Below, piece after piece: positions 1 to 11,957 of a DNA stretch of 64,000 bases. This DNA is from Dactylellina haptotyla (Eukaryota; Ascomycota; Orbiliomycetes; Orbiliales; Orbiliaceae): assembly GCA_031310005.1 (NCBI GenBank), contig CM062384.1:3438362-3502361 (forward strand). The letters are read 5' to 3'. Made by a program: the position numbers and the translations under genes. Numbering within the stretch: the first letter of the stretch is position 1; every line of letters starts with the position of its first letter. A model generated the notes under the pieces. It was given only the letters and a program-made list of their open reading frames with translations. It was not told where the DNA came from and did no database searches.

Positions 1-362
1 TTTTTAAGGGCTGATGAGCATCTGATCTGAGGTTGAACATGGCACAAGTCTGCAGCCGGGTTCATGGGACGAAAGGGGTGGAGCACTGCACGGTTCTGCT
101 ACCGAGCGGCCGAGCGGATAAATGGTAGTTGCGGGGTATATAGTGTAAATACCGGTATTCTACGCCTTTTGCCGACGCACAATTGCGAGGCCCCGGTTAG
201 GTGTGTTGTGTCCAACCGCGAACGACGCACTGCATCTGTGCCCTAAGGACAGCGCCTGAGGCAGACTGACATACTTTTGAGAAACAATATACATTTTGGT
301 GACTAACGTATGTACATATTGCAAGGGCCGGTAATATTTGCACCGAATCCTCTAACAGAGTA
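1..362. other. Left-edge intergenic stretch
   Basis: This is moderate-GC sequence downstream of the 3' end of the GH76 gene. The only open frame (64-246, +) is 60 codons with no recognisable family and no splice context. I see no gene, repeat or RNA here. Confidence 0.5.
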
Positions 363-2338
363 TTATTCAACAACCACGTACTTCACTCCAAATCCGAGGA
401 TGCAGACAAGACCGATGGTCAGAATAGCGGCTCCTGCACGATCCCCCGTTCTGATATTGTAGTTCGGCAGCCAGTATTGTACGTACTGCGGTCCTCGATT
501 GCGGATACCGCCTCGGTTCCCTGAACCCATCCCTCCCGGGTTGGAGATCGACTGGCCTCCGTTTTGGCTATCAAAAACCTTGCCGACCGGGGCGACGTAG
601 GGCGCGATATTCTGTATGGCTTCTAACGCATTGATCTGCTCGCCCAACCCATACTGTCCATCCCACTGGGCACCAACGTTCCATTTCTGTCCGCAAGCGG
701 TTCCTCCGGGTTGGCCAGTACAAGTGGCCACCGCCAGCTGGGCATTCTTCCTAAGACGTGGCATTATATCGTTGTACGTGTAGGCAGCTACTTGAGCGGT
801 GTAGCCCATCCATCTGTAATCCCAATTAGATCAGGCTCTCACGTCCAAATCAGATGCATCGAATGAATTACCTTATTAAGTACGCCTTGAAGCTTCGTTG
901 GTCAGAGTCACAGGTGTTCGTATCCTGGCACTGAATCTCTTTAATAGCCCCAGTCTCCTGGTCGAAAAATGTTGCATAGGTAGCTTCTAGTATCTTGTCT
1001 GTTTATCGATGATCATATGAGCATCTAGCAATCTAGGAGCCCCGGGCAGCAGTTTGAGAGAGTATATACCAATTTGTTCTTTCCAGTAGGCCCCCCCATC
1101 AGTAAAATTGTACATTGCAGCGCATCCTGCAAGTACAACTCCGTAATTATACGTCCATCTCTCCGTAGAGAATGTGGTACAGTAAGGCGCAGAAGCACCG
1201 TCGTTAATATAAAAATCATCTCTGATAATCTTTGTTGCCCGCAGCCACTTGTATGTCTTCTCTGCCCAATCCGCGTACGTTGCATTCTTCGTGTACCTCG
1301 CTAGCCTTGCGCCTGAATATATCTAAGTAAGACCGATCGTACAACCTTGGAGGGTTTACCTTACTCTGTTGGAAAAAGAGACCTTTTCAAATGTTAGAGA
1401 ATGTTTAATTTGGATGAAATAGGTTGTACCTACCATTCGATATTGTGTTCTTGTACTCGTAACCATTCTTGACGTTGATGAGCTGCCAACGGAGCCCGCC
1501 TCCACAGACATCATCCCACCTCTCAACCTGGAGATTGTGGACTGTTCTGCATTAAACATTAGCTAGATCTGGGCAATCATCCCTTCGATTAGGAGCATAC
1601 TGAGTTATCTCGAGGAAGCCCGCTCGCTTTTCCTTTTGGGTAACTGTTTCTGGGAACACCCGCTCGACAGCATCCATGCTCATAATTGACCAGAACCCCT
1701 GATCATCATTCCCTGAAGGCTCCATACGTTAGACATGATCCTGCGGCAGGGGCGGGTATATTTGTACCTATATCAAAGATATGTTCCGCTGGTAGGAGAT
1801 CCAAAGTTGGAGATACTCCTCGCAGCCAGCCTTCGCTCGTTAGCTCCACTCGTAGATGTTCACATTTACACCAAACACAGTTGTTTTTACGTACCGATTG
1901 TTACATTTTCATTGTAGGCAGTATCGCCGGTCATCGCCCAGTAGTCAACTGATCCCAAAAAGCAAAGTCAGTTGAACAGATCTAATTCCTCTAGGGTGCT
2001 TACTCACGTACCAAAAGCGCCCAGTATGGCGCCGTGTTGCCACCAAAACTATGTTCTTGGATTAGCTTTAGTAGCTCACTAACTCGTAGAGAATGATGCT
2101 ATACGTATGTAGGACGAGGAACGCCATACAGCGAAGTGGGGTCCCAAAACCCATCCGCTAGATCCTTGGCTACCTGTCTGGCAGCCGTTTTAATTGAATC
2201 TATTTGGACTTCAGATCAACAAAAGTCCAAGTTATCGAATTGGCTGTCCCACGTACCATATGAGTCAACATTGACTTCAATCGCCTGGACAATTGGTGAT
2301 AGATAAATACTAGACAAGAGATAGCAAAAAATCTTCAT
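363..2338 (-). CDS. GH76 endo-1,6-alpha-mannanase (Dcw1/Dfg5-like), multi-exon
   Basis: Likely a secreted glycoside hydrolase family 76 enzyme acting on alpha-1,6-mannan or cross-linking GPI wall proteins. The chosen start (ATG at 2338) gives a signal-peptide-like leader, MKIFCYLLSSIYLSPIVQA. Family blocks appear in order across exons: DSIKTAARQVAKDL, YWALL, DYWAMTGDTAYN, GNDDQGFW (about 1690-1713, containing the expected catalytic Asp pair), WDDVCGGGLRWQ (about 1482-1512), NGYEYKNTISNG, NATYADWAEKTY, WTYNYGVVLAG, DQRSFKAYL and MGYTAQVAAYTYNDIMP. The last exon ends in a hydrophobic segment (ILTIGLVCILGFGVKYVVV), so the protein is probably membrane- or GPI-anchored. Exon 1 is 2257-2338 and joins in phase to an exon starting at 2199. 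Several short introns with GTACGT or GTAAGG-like donors follow. I did not resolve every border between about 1300 and 2100, so the exact protein (about 450 aa) is uncertain. All blocks are intact and no frameshift is needed. Confidence 0.85.
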
Positions 2339-2406
2339 ATTGTACTAATTGGCGACTCTTGGCTTCATCCAGAGCGAAAGCTAGAGAAATAGAACGCAAT
2401 ATTAAA

Positions 2407-2426
2407 GTAACACCTATATATGTTAC
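2407..2426. promoter_or_regulatory. TATA-like box inside a small dyad upstream of the GH76 gene
   Basis: GTAACA and TGTTAC flank a TATATA core, giving a 6-bp inverted repeat. The core is about 75-80 bases upstream of the ATG at 2338 on the minus strand, a plausible core-promoter position. No function is proven. Confidence 0.3.
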
Positions 2427-5400
2427 GGGCGCCAGAACTTCAAGATGAAAAAGAATGTAAATTTTGAAGGATATCAAGTTGGATGTCTAGTCATCTTGCG
2501 CCCTTCGAACTTCATCTTCACGGATATATATTCGATCCTCTGAAATTTTATGAAACGCCTGACGCAATAATCATCAACAATACGATGTGTTGCGTTTGTT
2601 AAGTAAAAATAGGAAGGACAATCGTTGACAGGCGAGGCTGTGGCCGTAGATTTACACCAAACAGGCCTCAATGCAACCCTTTCCAAGCTTTAAAAGCAAA
2701 AAATAGCAGGCGCCCTGGTTCTAGAGCGAAAGGTCCGTATACACAGCCGCATGTTCCTCATGGCTAACTTGGGAGATGAAGTGCCTGACTAAAAAATTCC
2801 CCGTTGACGCTCCCAGCAGGATTCACAGTATACTCCAGCTACTTAGTAGGAAGGGAAATGATATTAGTAATGACGCAGCCTTTCCACGTTCAGGTGGTTT
2901 AAAGCCTCGGATTGTTGTTCCGATCTTTAGATATTCGCGCCCAGGATCCGCGATATCAAACAGCCGCATGCTATGGTATGGTCCATGTAGCGAAAGCTAG
3001 ATGATCGGAATTGAAAAGAGCGACTGGTTGCCCGACTGAAAGGAAGGGTTACTTTAAACCTCACTAAATAAACAATCACAACTGTCTGGTGGTGGTGCTC
3101 TCAAAAAATGTGTTGTTAACACGTGGAAAGCTTCTAGAATGTCGCTCCTCAAAAAGTGGAAAATTCACAGTCTCTTCCCCAGACGCAAAAACTTACATTT
3201 GCTTCTCTATATAAAAGTTTATATCAATCATGAAAATATATTGTTATTTTATATATTATTGAAAATAGGAAAGAAAAAAAAAATTTGAAGGCTGCTGCGC
3301 GAATGCTAAACGGAGACCACTTACCACTGCCGGAGTCGTTCAGTCAGGTTTAGTGCTGCGCAGCAGCCTTCTAGTAATTATTGTTAAGATTGCTGTGTTC
3401 TCACACTGTTTAAAAACCGCTTTTGTGTTGGTCTGGGAAAAAGACCAAAGAAAACCCCATTTTATCGGTGTTGTTTGGTTTGGTTTGAGACTGCATTTTA
3501 TAGGGAGTAGGCAAATTGCTAGTCTTGTAACTAAACTGGCGAAGTATAGTTTTGCATTCTTGTGTAGCTGCAACGCAAACGCGAAACAGATACCCGTAAG
3601 ATTAATTTTGTTGAGCCCGTTCTTTTAAATTCACGTCATAGCTCAAGGATAGGACTTCTTAAATCGATGTCTTATATTGTGATAATATATGGAAGGTTTT
3701 CTCTCCACGGACTTGCTAAATCGTGACTCAATAACCGTCAATAGTCCGAGAAATGTGTCTGTCTATATGCAGCGGATTAAATCAAGTCGAAAGCTTTGAG
3801 TAATGTTTACAAGAGTATTCCTAGACTAATTGCTAGTAACGGGAGTCTCTTATTTTCAGAAGAAGCCCAAATACCACCGATTTCTAGATAAGTTTAATCA
3901 CGTAGTAGGACAAATTGGGATTTCAGCTAATTTTCTTTACTGTAAGGCTTCCTGTGAAGTTCCGCTTCCTTTTAAACGGCTTTAGAAACAACTCTATGTT
4001 TTGTATATGTATACTATCGATTATTTCTTTTCTTAGTTGTCATTCAATCAAGTATATCCCGCCCGGTATTAGCTTAACCACCTAACAGTGACCCATGTCG
4101 AATTTTGATCGATTTACCAAACCTTTTTACCATTAAGAAGAGTATATACAGGCATTCTAATTGCTAAAGGCCGACAATGCAATGCAGCGGTTAGAGAAAC
4201 CCTAAGAACTAGAACGCAACAACTCCATTTTACGATTTCGATCTTGCATAAATTTGAACTCTTGCATTCAAACTTGGAGATAAAATCAGTGTTATTCTTA
4301 GGATGATGAGAGTTATAGCCATTAGAGCTCGTGTTTATATTAGTCGTCAAAGAGTACGGTAGACAAATAGTCGAACCTCTTGATCTAGTCAGCTCACATA
4401 TTTTGCTTAGATGTATGGAGTAGACACCCCGTTGCGCACCTAGAAAAACCAACGAGCTAAGCCCGCCTTTCGCTGATATCTTGGATTTTGAGGGACCAGA
4501 GGACCCTCGTAAATAAGCATACTTGGAGCATTGTACTATAAGTCACTACGAACCGCGCTGGTTTCAAACAGCTCCAAGCAAACGGAACATATCTATCTCA
4601 AGAATATGTGAGGTCTCAAGTAATAGATAACCGAATTAATCCGTCAGATCGCTTCGCTAGGTTGGTTGTAAGTATGCTTGAGGTGAAGATTCTGATACAA
4701 CATATCAATATCTTGGCTGGAGGTTTGACAATGCAATAGATTTGCGTTCATGTGTCTAATCGCGGGGCTGTTTGAAATAAGAATACAAAACCACTTGCTT
4801 ATGTAAGTACTTATATTTTGTCTCGCAATTGATATAGGGATAGGGGTTGGGATGGTCAAAGGTAGGCAAATTGAGATCCCATTTTTAATAAATACTCCTC
4901 GTTTGCGGGCACAGTTAACAGAAACTTGAGTAATCGTCTCGAGAGCATTGGCGCTGCTATACATAATTATCTGTTATCTTTTCAGTTCAGGTTGATGATC
5001 AATGGTTTTCCCACCTCTTAGTAGAACTAGTTTCTTGTTTTTGATATGAAGCTCGCTTCCAGTGGTTGGCCCAATCTCGACTAAAAAGCTTATTCCTACC
5101 CAGCCGCAACTTAAGTTGCTCTCCACAGACTAACTGTATCTAGCCTAGCTTGCGATCTATCAACACGCTGCTGATCTCTCCCGCTTTTCAACTATTCAGG
5201 CCTGCAGAATGCAGTCCAATGGATAGGATTTCGCAAAGTAAGTATTTGGAGATAAGTAAAAATTCATGAAGGGTAAGCCTGCCACCATTACCCTTGCCTG
5301 ATCGCTTCACGTGAACTGATAGACTCTATGTGCAGTTTTGGTGGGGTTGTCCTTCAAATTAATCCAGCTGTACGGTTCCCCTTACCATTCTCCCGTTTCC

Positions 5401-5666
5401 ATTTTCGGACCAATCATTGATCGATAGCGGTGAAGGACGGAGCGTTTGATCACTCTTGGCATGGTTAAGATTGGCTGCTGCAACAGCCCTCGCTTGGCGA
5501 AGTAGCACCCTTCAGCTGAAATAACTCACAGCTGAAAAAGCGGCCCTATAAGAAAAGATGTTGTGACCCTGGAGTAGAGGAGTTAATATTTTGGTCCCTG
5601 CCTTTATCCTTCCAAAGATATCCAGAATCCTAGTGAATAAAAGTATACTAGCACGATTAGGACGAT
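2427..5666. other. Long intergenic region, no convincing gene
   Basis: This is about 3.2 kb between the divergently transcribed GH76 and lectin genes. Open frames at 2474-2686, 2776-3000, 3340-3628, 4114-4452 and 4644-4964 are short, overlap on opposite strands, and show no domain, signal peptide or intron-exon logic. The only structured element is the inverted repeat at 3287-3371. The last ~150 bases should hold the lectin promoter; CCCTATAAGAAAAG near 5545 is TATA-like. Confidence 0.5.
3287..3371. repeat. 14-bp perfect inverted repeat around a ~57-base spacer
   Basis: GAAGGCTGCTGCGC at 3287-3300 is the exact reverse complement of 3358-3371. After a short mismatch the arms continue with CTAAAC / GTTTAG, extending the pairing to about 20 bp per arm. 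The spacer is GC-richer than its surroundings and non-coding. It could be a hairpin, a solo terminal-repeat pair of a miniature DNA element, or a bidirectional regulatory site. No target duplication is obvious at the arms. Confidence 0.45.
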
Positions 5667-6512
5667 ATGGCGACAATCGACACCTCTAAAACATATGTTT
5701 TGACGAACTCTTTCACAGGTCCGTTGAAGGCCCTCGCCATTTCCTCCGGCTCAACATCACTTTCGATGGCAAACGTTGTTACAGGAGGTACCGACACTCA
5801 GGAATGGCTTGCAACATCCGCAGGTATTTCGGGCTATTACCGCCTCCACATCGCTTCTCTCGGTACATCTCAGTCCCTTGATGTAATAAATGATAATGGC
5901 GTTGATAGTATCAACGTCTACATGACTGCAACCGGTCAATATACTGGGCAGTTTTGGCGGTTCGATACCTGGAGCTCGGGTGGTGGTTACAGACTGAGTA
6001 ATAACTTTACTGGCCTGGACCTGCACCTCGATGTGTACTCGGATACTCTACAAGCCTTTCTCGCAACCGGGGATCATACTGGACAACATTGGACACTAGG
6101 GACACCAGCGGCCACCCTCGCTCCCTCAAGTACTTCTGTTGCCCCTTCAGCTTCGACCTCGGGCGCCGCGTCGGCCTCCACGACTCCGATATCGTCAGCA
6201 ACGGTGGAATCTTCGTCCTCTGGTTCTAATAAATCTTTGTCACCGGGCGCTATCGCAGGAATTGCTGTAGGAGGAATCGCTATTATTGCTATATTTGTCG
6301 GTGCTGCAATATTCTTCGGGTTGAGGAAAAGAAAAGGCGAACGAAGAGGTGGTAATCATATGGAACACGTCCAACATGACCCCAAACAGAATATGGCCGC
6401 TGTTGCTGGACAAAAGAAATGGACTTATGATAATACTGCCACATATACGGCGCATGTTAGCGAGTTGGAGGCTGTTAAATCGCAGCCACTATTAGCGGAA
6501 TTACCTTCGTGA
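5667..6512 (+). CDS. Ricin-B-like lectin domain with Ser/Thr stalk and single membrane helix
   Basis: An intronless 281-residue protein. Residues ~8-145 form a beta-trefoil-like lectin module with three QxW motifs (QEW, QFW, QHW), the hallmark of ricin-B folds that bind sugars. Residues ~148-190 are a Ser/Thr/Ala-rich, probably O-glycosylated stalk. A helix (SPGAIAGIAVGGIAIIAIFVG...) at ~193-218 is followed by basic KRKGERR, the layout of fungal single-pass wall sensors, leaving a ~65-residue cytosolic tail. There is no N-terminal signal peptide: the protein starts MATIDTSKTYV directly in the lectin fold. It would therefore have to be inserted by its only helix, or else faces the cytosol. ATG 5667 is the first in-frame start and the upstream sequence gives no leader exon I can see. 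The ligand is unknown. Confidence 0.75.
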   Translation: MATIDTSKTYVLTNSFTGPLKALAISSGSTSLSMANVVTGGTDTQEWLATSAGISGYYRLHIASLGTSQSLDVINDNGVDSINVYMTATGQYTGQFWRFDTWSSGGGYRLSNNFTGLDLHLDVYSDTLQAFLATGDHTGQHWTLGTPAATLAPSSTSVAPSASTSGAASASTTPISSATVESSSSGSNKSLSPGAIAGIAVGGIAIIAIFVGAAIFFGLRKRKGERRGGNHMEHVQHDPKQNMAAVAGQKKWTYDNTATYTAHVSELEAVKSQPLLAELPS

Positions 6513-8365
6513 GGCTACCAACTGAAAGAATATGAAGCGAGTATATATATTCTATTCTTAAATTGTATTTATATTATCCAGATAGTCGATTAATGAATTT
6601 AATATCTTCATAAGTTATCCCTTATATCGATCTTTCGATAGCTTTCCTGAACATCTACTCTTCTCATTCTCATGATTCTTACTTCCAGTAGGAATAAATA
6701 CTAATATTCCATACTTCGGAACGCACACTGCGAGCCACTTTCTGCGATAGATTTCTAATTTACCTTTGGCGTTGTGATGCCGGATGCATCATGCGTCATG
6801 CGGGATCATGCCGACAATTGATCTAGGTGCTGCTCTACGGCAAGATTATCAAACACCCTTGGTTAGGGGGGATTTCTTTTAAATGATATCGTGGATCCAG
6901 ACTCTAGTAGATCTCCGGTAAGTTTGAGTGGTTTTGGCGAACGAGACGGGTTCGAGCTGAACATATCCCTGCGGTTTGTGCTTCGGAAATGTGCTCTAAC
7001 CGAACCTGAATTGGATATCTTTAAGACTTTAATTAGTTTCGAACCGTATAGGCTTGCGTAAAAGAATATTATCGCTGCATATGACGGTGCCCAACTATAA
7101 TCTAATGATTGTTAAGATATAGCAGCCTATACTACGTACAGCCCATTACCTGGGCAAGTCACGTTGGCCAATTCGCTAGAAACCTAAGGTGATGTAATAT
7201 ACCAAAAGAATAAATATATCTTCAAAGCGAGAAAACTAAGCTCTCGAACTTAAAGTGTATACCAAGAAGATAGATACAAATTATATATATATGTAGTCCA
7301 TAGCCATCGGTATTGTAATACGAGAAGGTTGAAATTAATTTCGCTTCAAATTTATCCTAATTTGCCTGTATTTCAGTGTAAATGATGGAAGAAGTAATAC
7401 TCTAGGGATTTATGGTTTTATAGACCATCTCAATCACAAACTTTAATTCAATAGAAAGATCACTGGTTAGCGCGACGAAGGCTCGAACAGTTCAGGGCTC
7501 CAGCCTTTATTGCGGATATCTTCTAGTTGAATCCCTGGATCCTCGTCGTAAATACGCGATTTCTAATGAGAGCTTGATCGCCCCGAATCTGCAGAATTGC
7601 TTCGCTTACCTTGCATGGTTCTCCGTTGGCTTCTGGGTCCCGCTTGGTAACGAATGCAAGTTTGTCGTACTGAGACCGAGTTGTTCTCACCACTAGGAAG
7701 GCTGGTAGATTTCGATTGAGGGGTTGCGGATGACAACCCTTAAGCCTCGATTTCAAACCGCCTATATGCCTCTAACTTTAGCTGATAAAGCACCTGGTGT
7801 ATCGCGAGAGTATATACAGTCGATAACTTTCTGAAAACGCACCCTAGCAACTCGAACGACTGCTAAATCCTTAACGCCTACTAGGAAAAGCTTGTTGAGA
7901 CCGACGACCTCAAAGTTATGCTGACAAAACCAGCGCATACTAGGAGACCTCAGCTTGCTAGCAATATTATTGTCACAATTCTCGGAGTTCAAACACAATA
8001 TTTGCCTATACCTAACTTAAGTTTCGCAAATATTAATTCTAAATATGGTTGATTGCACTCTCTGATAGGGCTTAGTCGCGGATACCAACGAAAAACTCAA
8101 GCCTTATTCTTACCGCCACATTCTGCGCTCCGGAACTATGACAAGGGTCGGAATCGTTCTTATCACCCTTATCTAAAGCCAGCCCTACCCCGCTCTGAGT
8201 TCAAAAATCTAAAGACCTTATATAAACAAGAGATTCTGCTCGACCTAACTGGGCGTATTCTAAACTAAAACTAAACCCATTTGGTTGAAACTGGGATCAA
8301 GGATCTGCCAAAACCAATAGTTGATTACCGATATTTGTTGTGCACGAATTTTAAGTTTCATTTGG
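6513..8365. other. Intergenic region without a supported gene
   Basis: The first ~900 bases are AT-rich with the lectin 3' end and no long frames. Minus-strand frames at 7523-7756 and 7762-7998 lie next to each other in different phases and may be the worn remains of a gene, but I recognise no family in either. The small plus frame 8053-8268 is also unassigned. Confidence 0.4.
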
Positions 8366-11300
8366 ATGATGGAACCAACAGCTAGTACGAACAAATCGGA
8401 AAGTGGTATAGCTACTCCTGGGGTCCGGGACCCAATCGAGAAGCTAAATAATGGGGAGCGGAAACCCACATTCACGCTGCGTGCCACTGATGATGAAGGT
8501 AGGTTTGATCAATTGAACATGGGACTTGCGAATTACTGTATCATCGTACCTACAGCTCTACCGGCTCGCTTTATATTGCTGCTAATCTTTAACCGTCAGA
8601 AATGACTACATATCTAGACACCACAATGTATACCGAAATCTTTAATCGCCAGAACTTTATAAACCGCCTTGAAAACGAATCGTCGCAATTACGCCCTTAC
8701 GGTCTCCTAACGCAATCCTACAATGACGACCAAGATATACGGGTTGATATTGAGGTAGCTTTAGTTGAGAAGCCTGAATCCGAAGGTTTGGGTTTTCGAC
8801 TCGAATTGGAAACCATTAAAAACGAACTTGCGTTATCAAGACTCTATGAACTACTCAACGCACCGGGTACACCTAAAACCATTTTCTTGCTGATCGAAGA
8901 TGTATCGCATGCGACGACGACGGTCTTATGCGAATATCTTAAAATCGAACCATCGATCATACACAATCATTTAATCGGCATGAATGGGTTCTACGAAGAT
9001 GGAACACGCGCAAGACCACCTCGAGGTACTAGCCGTGCAGGACTAAGAAGAGCACTAACAAACTTACAAATCAATACCGTTCAAGACAACCAAAACCAGT
9101 GGGAAACAGAATGCTATAGCTTTGATATATTCAGACGAAGAGACTTCTTAGCTTCCGATGGTTCAGCATTCCGATTGGATTGGGGAGTTGTTTGTATTGG
9201 TAACCCCTCCCTTCTGACGGAAAGCCAGGAGGCTATGACATCATCAGATCGCAAAATTAAACGCGAAGATCCTTCGAAAATTAAAAGATCCGGAATATCA
9301 TTTTTTCAGCAGCCTAAAGAGTCCCCTGAGCGAATTGTTGGTATCCACAATCGAATTCACCGGCCTTATTACACTATCGCGATGGAGGAAAAGGATCGTT
9401 GTGTAGTATCTGCGGATCAAAGAATTACAAAAGTGGAGAAAAAGATCAACGGACATGATATATGTAAGCTAATCCCCACCGTTATCTATCAATAAGGCTC
9501 ACAAAAGCTCTATGGTAGTGATATATCTCTTCGATCCTCACAGGATGTTGTCGACTTCGGATGGATCCTCGTGTCTTCTTTTTGAAGGAGTGAACAAGAG
9601 GCCATGTCCAGCTGTTGCTTCGCGAGTAGACGAGGAAGCCAAACAGACCAAGAAAGCATATACAACTCGAGAGATGTTTATTGATCACCTCAGCCATTCG
9701 ATATTTTTAAATAAACCGGGTTGCCTCATAACAGGGGAGATTGACTTTTTTTGCGGTATCCTTCGGGAGTACTGTGATACGCTGACGATAATCGACAATA
9801 CATTAGATGGAATCGATCGCCTGATAGCGGATACAGAAGCCTTAAAGCAGAATGTGAAGTCTTGGGAGAAGCTCTTATCATCCTACCGTGTTATATTGTC
9901 TAGCATGGTGCATACAATCAAAGCCCAGCGGCAATATGTCCGTCATCTAGGTAGCGTTTTGGAAGCTGCCAAGTCGGAAGAGAAACCAGAAATCGAGAAG
10001 CACAACAAGGAGCTTCTATACGTTATCGATGAATTCATAGAGTTTAGGGCTCATATAATTGAAAGAACAGATAGAATATTCCAAACACTCATGTCGTCCA
10101 TGTCCATTCTCGAATCTCAGGAAGCAATAAACGAAGCTTCTTCCGTTGGGAAGCTGACCGAGCTCGCTTTTATATTTATTCCAATATCTTTCGCGGCAAC
10201 TTTTTACAGCATGCAAATAGAGGTAAGTGGAAAAGCAGAGAGCACGGAGAACATCACTGACAGCTATTGAAATAAGAATTTGTCCCCGACGATCGGAAAA
10301 TTTTTCCTTCTGGCGACAGTCTTACTATGTTGTTCCTTTGGAGCTCGGATATTCCTCCGTAGCAGACTAAAAGGCTACATCCAACAACGTATACAAACTC
10401 CACTTATCAAAACAAAAGTTGCTACGAAAGGCCAACGGATACCAACAGCGACATATGTATCTTTCTATCTAAAATATATCATAGATCGTCGTTTTTTGTT
10501 GCTCGGTCCGATCGCGTTTATGGCCATCGGGTTCCCCCTGATCCTGAGTCTTGGTACAACCATCGGCTTCAAAGTTCTCGGTTGCATTTCAGTATTTTTG
10601 GTGGGTTGGTTGATCGGTCTGTTCGAAAACCATGAAGAGCGAAAAAATCCATTCGACATTAGAGAGAGTTCTCTGTTATTTGGGGCTACCATAATTTACA
10701 ATTTCATCCTTGTCATCGGGATTGTCGCCTTCGAGCTAAATCTGGAAAGCCCTGTCGCAATTGCTATCTGTTGCGGTATTCTCGGTTGTTTTGTCGCCCT
10801 CTTCTGCGCGTTGAAACCAAAAGACGCACCGACAAACACTTTCACCATGCTTTTCCAACTTATAGCATGGGGCTGCTTCTCTACGGTATTTGCAGTTATG
10901 ATCTGGCTACCGTGGCGAAAGGCAGTTGAAGCAGAAGATTGGAAAAAAGCCTTGGCGACAATTGCTTCAATCCTTGGTGGTCTAGTTTTAGTTTTTCTGA
11001 TGTGCGAGATTCAGAATATTCGTGAGGCGGTAGTTGGGAATGGGTTTCCAAGTATTCTAAAGTACCTTTATCTAACAATTGTAGGAGTGCTTATTATTAT
11101 TGGTACCCCTCTAACTTTCTTATGGTTTTACCCCTCAATCCAGGCGGCGGCAGTACCGAGATGGATTCAGATAGCAGTCACCTCTGCGATTTTTTTGGGA
11201 GGAACTCTAGTAGCATTCTTATGCATACGGTACCTTGACGATAGAGCTAAAAGAGAAAGGAAACATATCTATAAGCTGATTTCGCTAATTTGGGTGTTGG

Positions 11301-11518
11301 TGTGCTCGTCAAGTTTCCCCCTGGCCCTCTTTCTAGGTGGGATCCAGAGGTTTAAAGACCTTTCTGCGGCTGTCAAGGCTGCGGTTACCATATCCTGGAT
11401 TTTCGCCGCGTTCCTGGGAAGGCGAGTAACTTATCTAGTTTTAATGAAAATTTCGCGCTTCGTGATTCAAAAGATGAATCAAGGTGGATTAGCACAGCGC
11501 GAAGGCCAAAATGTATAA
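8366..11518 (+). CDS. CorA-like metal-ion transporter family protein with extended polytopic C-terminus
   Basis: I join four exons: 8366-8498, 8600-9463, 9519-10222 and 10277-11518. Every junction is in phase with GT..AG borders, giving 980 residues. Residues 1 to ~540 are soluble. The ~180 residues before the first membrane helix are long and helical (NTLDGIDRLIADTEALK..., VRHLGSVLEAAKSEE...), like the cytoplasmic stalk of CorA channels. The CorA signature helix follows (ELAFIFIPISFAATFYSMQI, ~545-566), with YSMQ in place of bacterial YGMN, as in many fungal CorA-like proteins, and then a second helix at ~572-593. The protein does not stop there: about ten further hydrophobic segments follow to residue ~965. 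Ordinary CorA has only two helices. The role in Mg2+ or other divalent transport is inferred from family only. ATG 8369 is an alternative start one codon downstream. Confidence 0.75.
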
Positions 11519-11957
11519 CTACAACAGAAGAGCTACAATAGGGTAGTCTTATTTCGGCTTCGGACCATCAGCTGACTCCCAGGTATTGAGAAACTTAGTA
11601 AACCAATAATTCAATGCTTTATATTCGTCAATGACTTATGGTATTCGGTAGAATTGGCTTATGAATATAAAGCCCAAGTAATTCTCTACTTTCAGTGGCG
11701 AAAAACTTTTGTGTTAAACATCTTATATTGTTACCGTTAGTGCCTCTATTGTGATTTCGCCTTTGTGCCTTTTGACTAGTTTGAGTCATTGGCGCTCGTC
11801 AATGCTTCAATTAAGTTTGTTACCTCGGCTATATTTCGAAAAACTTGCTATTTATTTGACGGGTGTTGCGTCAGAACTCACTGCAGAGGTAACCATCCTG
11901 TAGATGGGGTGCTTAACACTCATTTGTTCAAACACAGTAAAGAGAAAGAAAAGCACC
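11519..11957. other. Intergenic region
   Basis: This is the spacer between the CorA-like stop and the GNAT start and presumably holds the terminator of the first and promoter of the second. A frame runs upstream of the chosen GNAT start to 11904, but its extra residues do not look conserved. Nothing else was seen. Confidence 0.5.

Noticed and set aside
7523-7998. Two adjacent minus-strand open frames of 77-78 codons
   Set aside because: They are in different phases with no plausible intron between them and no recognisable family; possible decayed gene but not supportable.
9464-9507. Alternative acceptor at 9507 for the CorA-like intron
   Set aside because: It breaks the phase; the acceptor at 9518 restores it and gives a 55-base intron.
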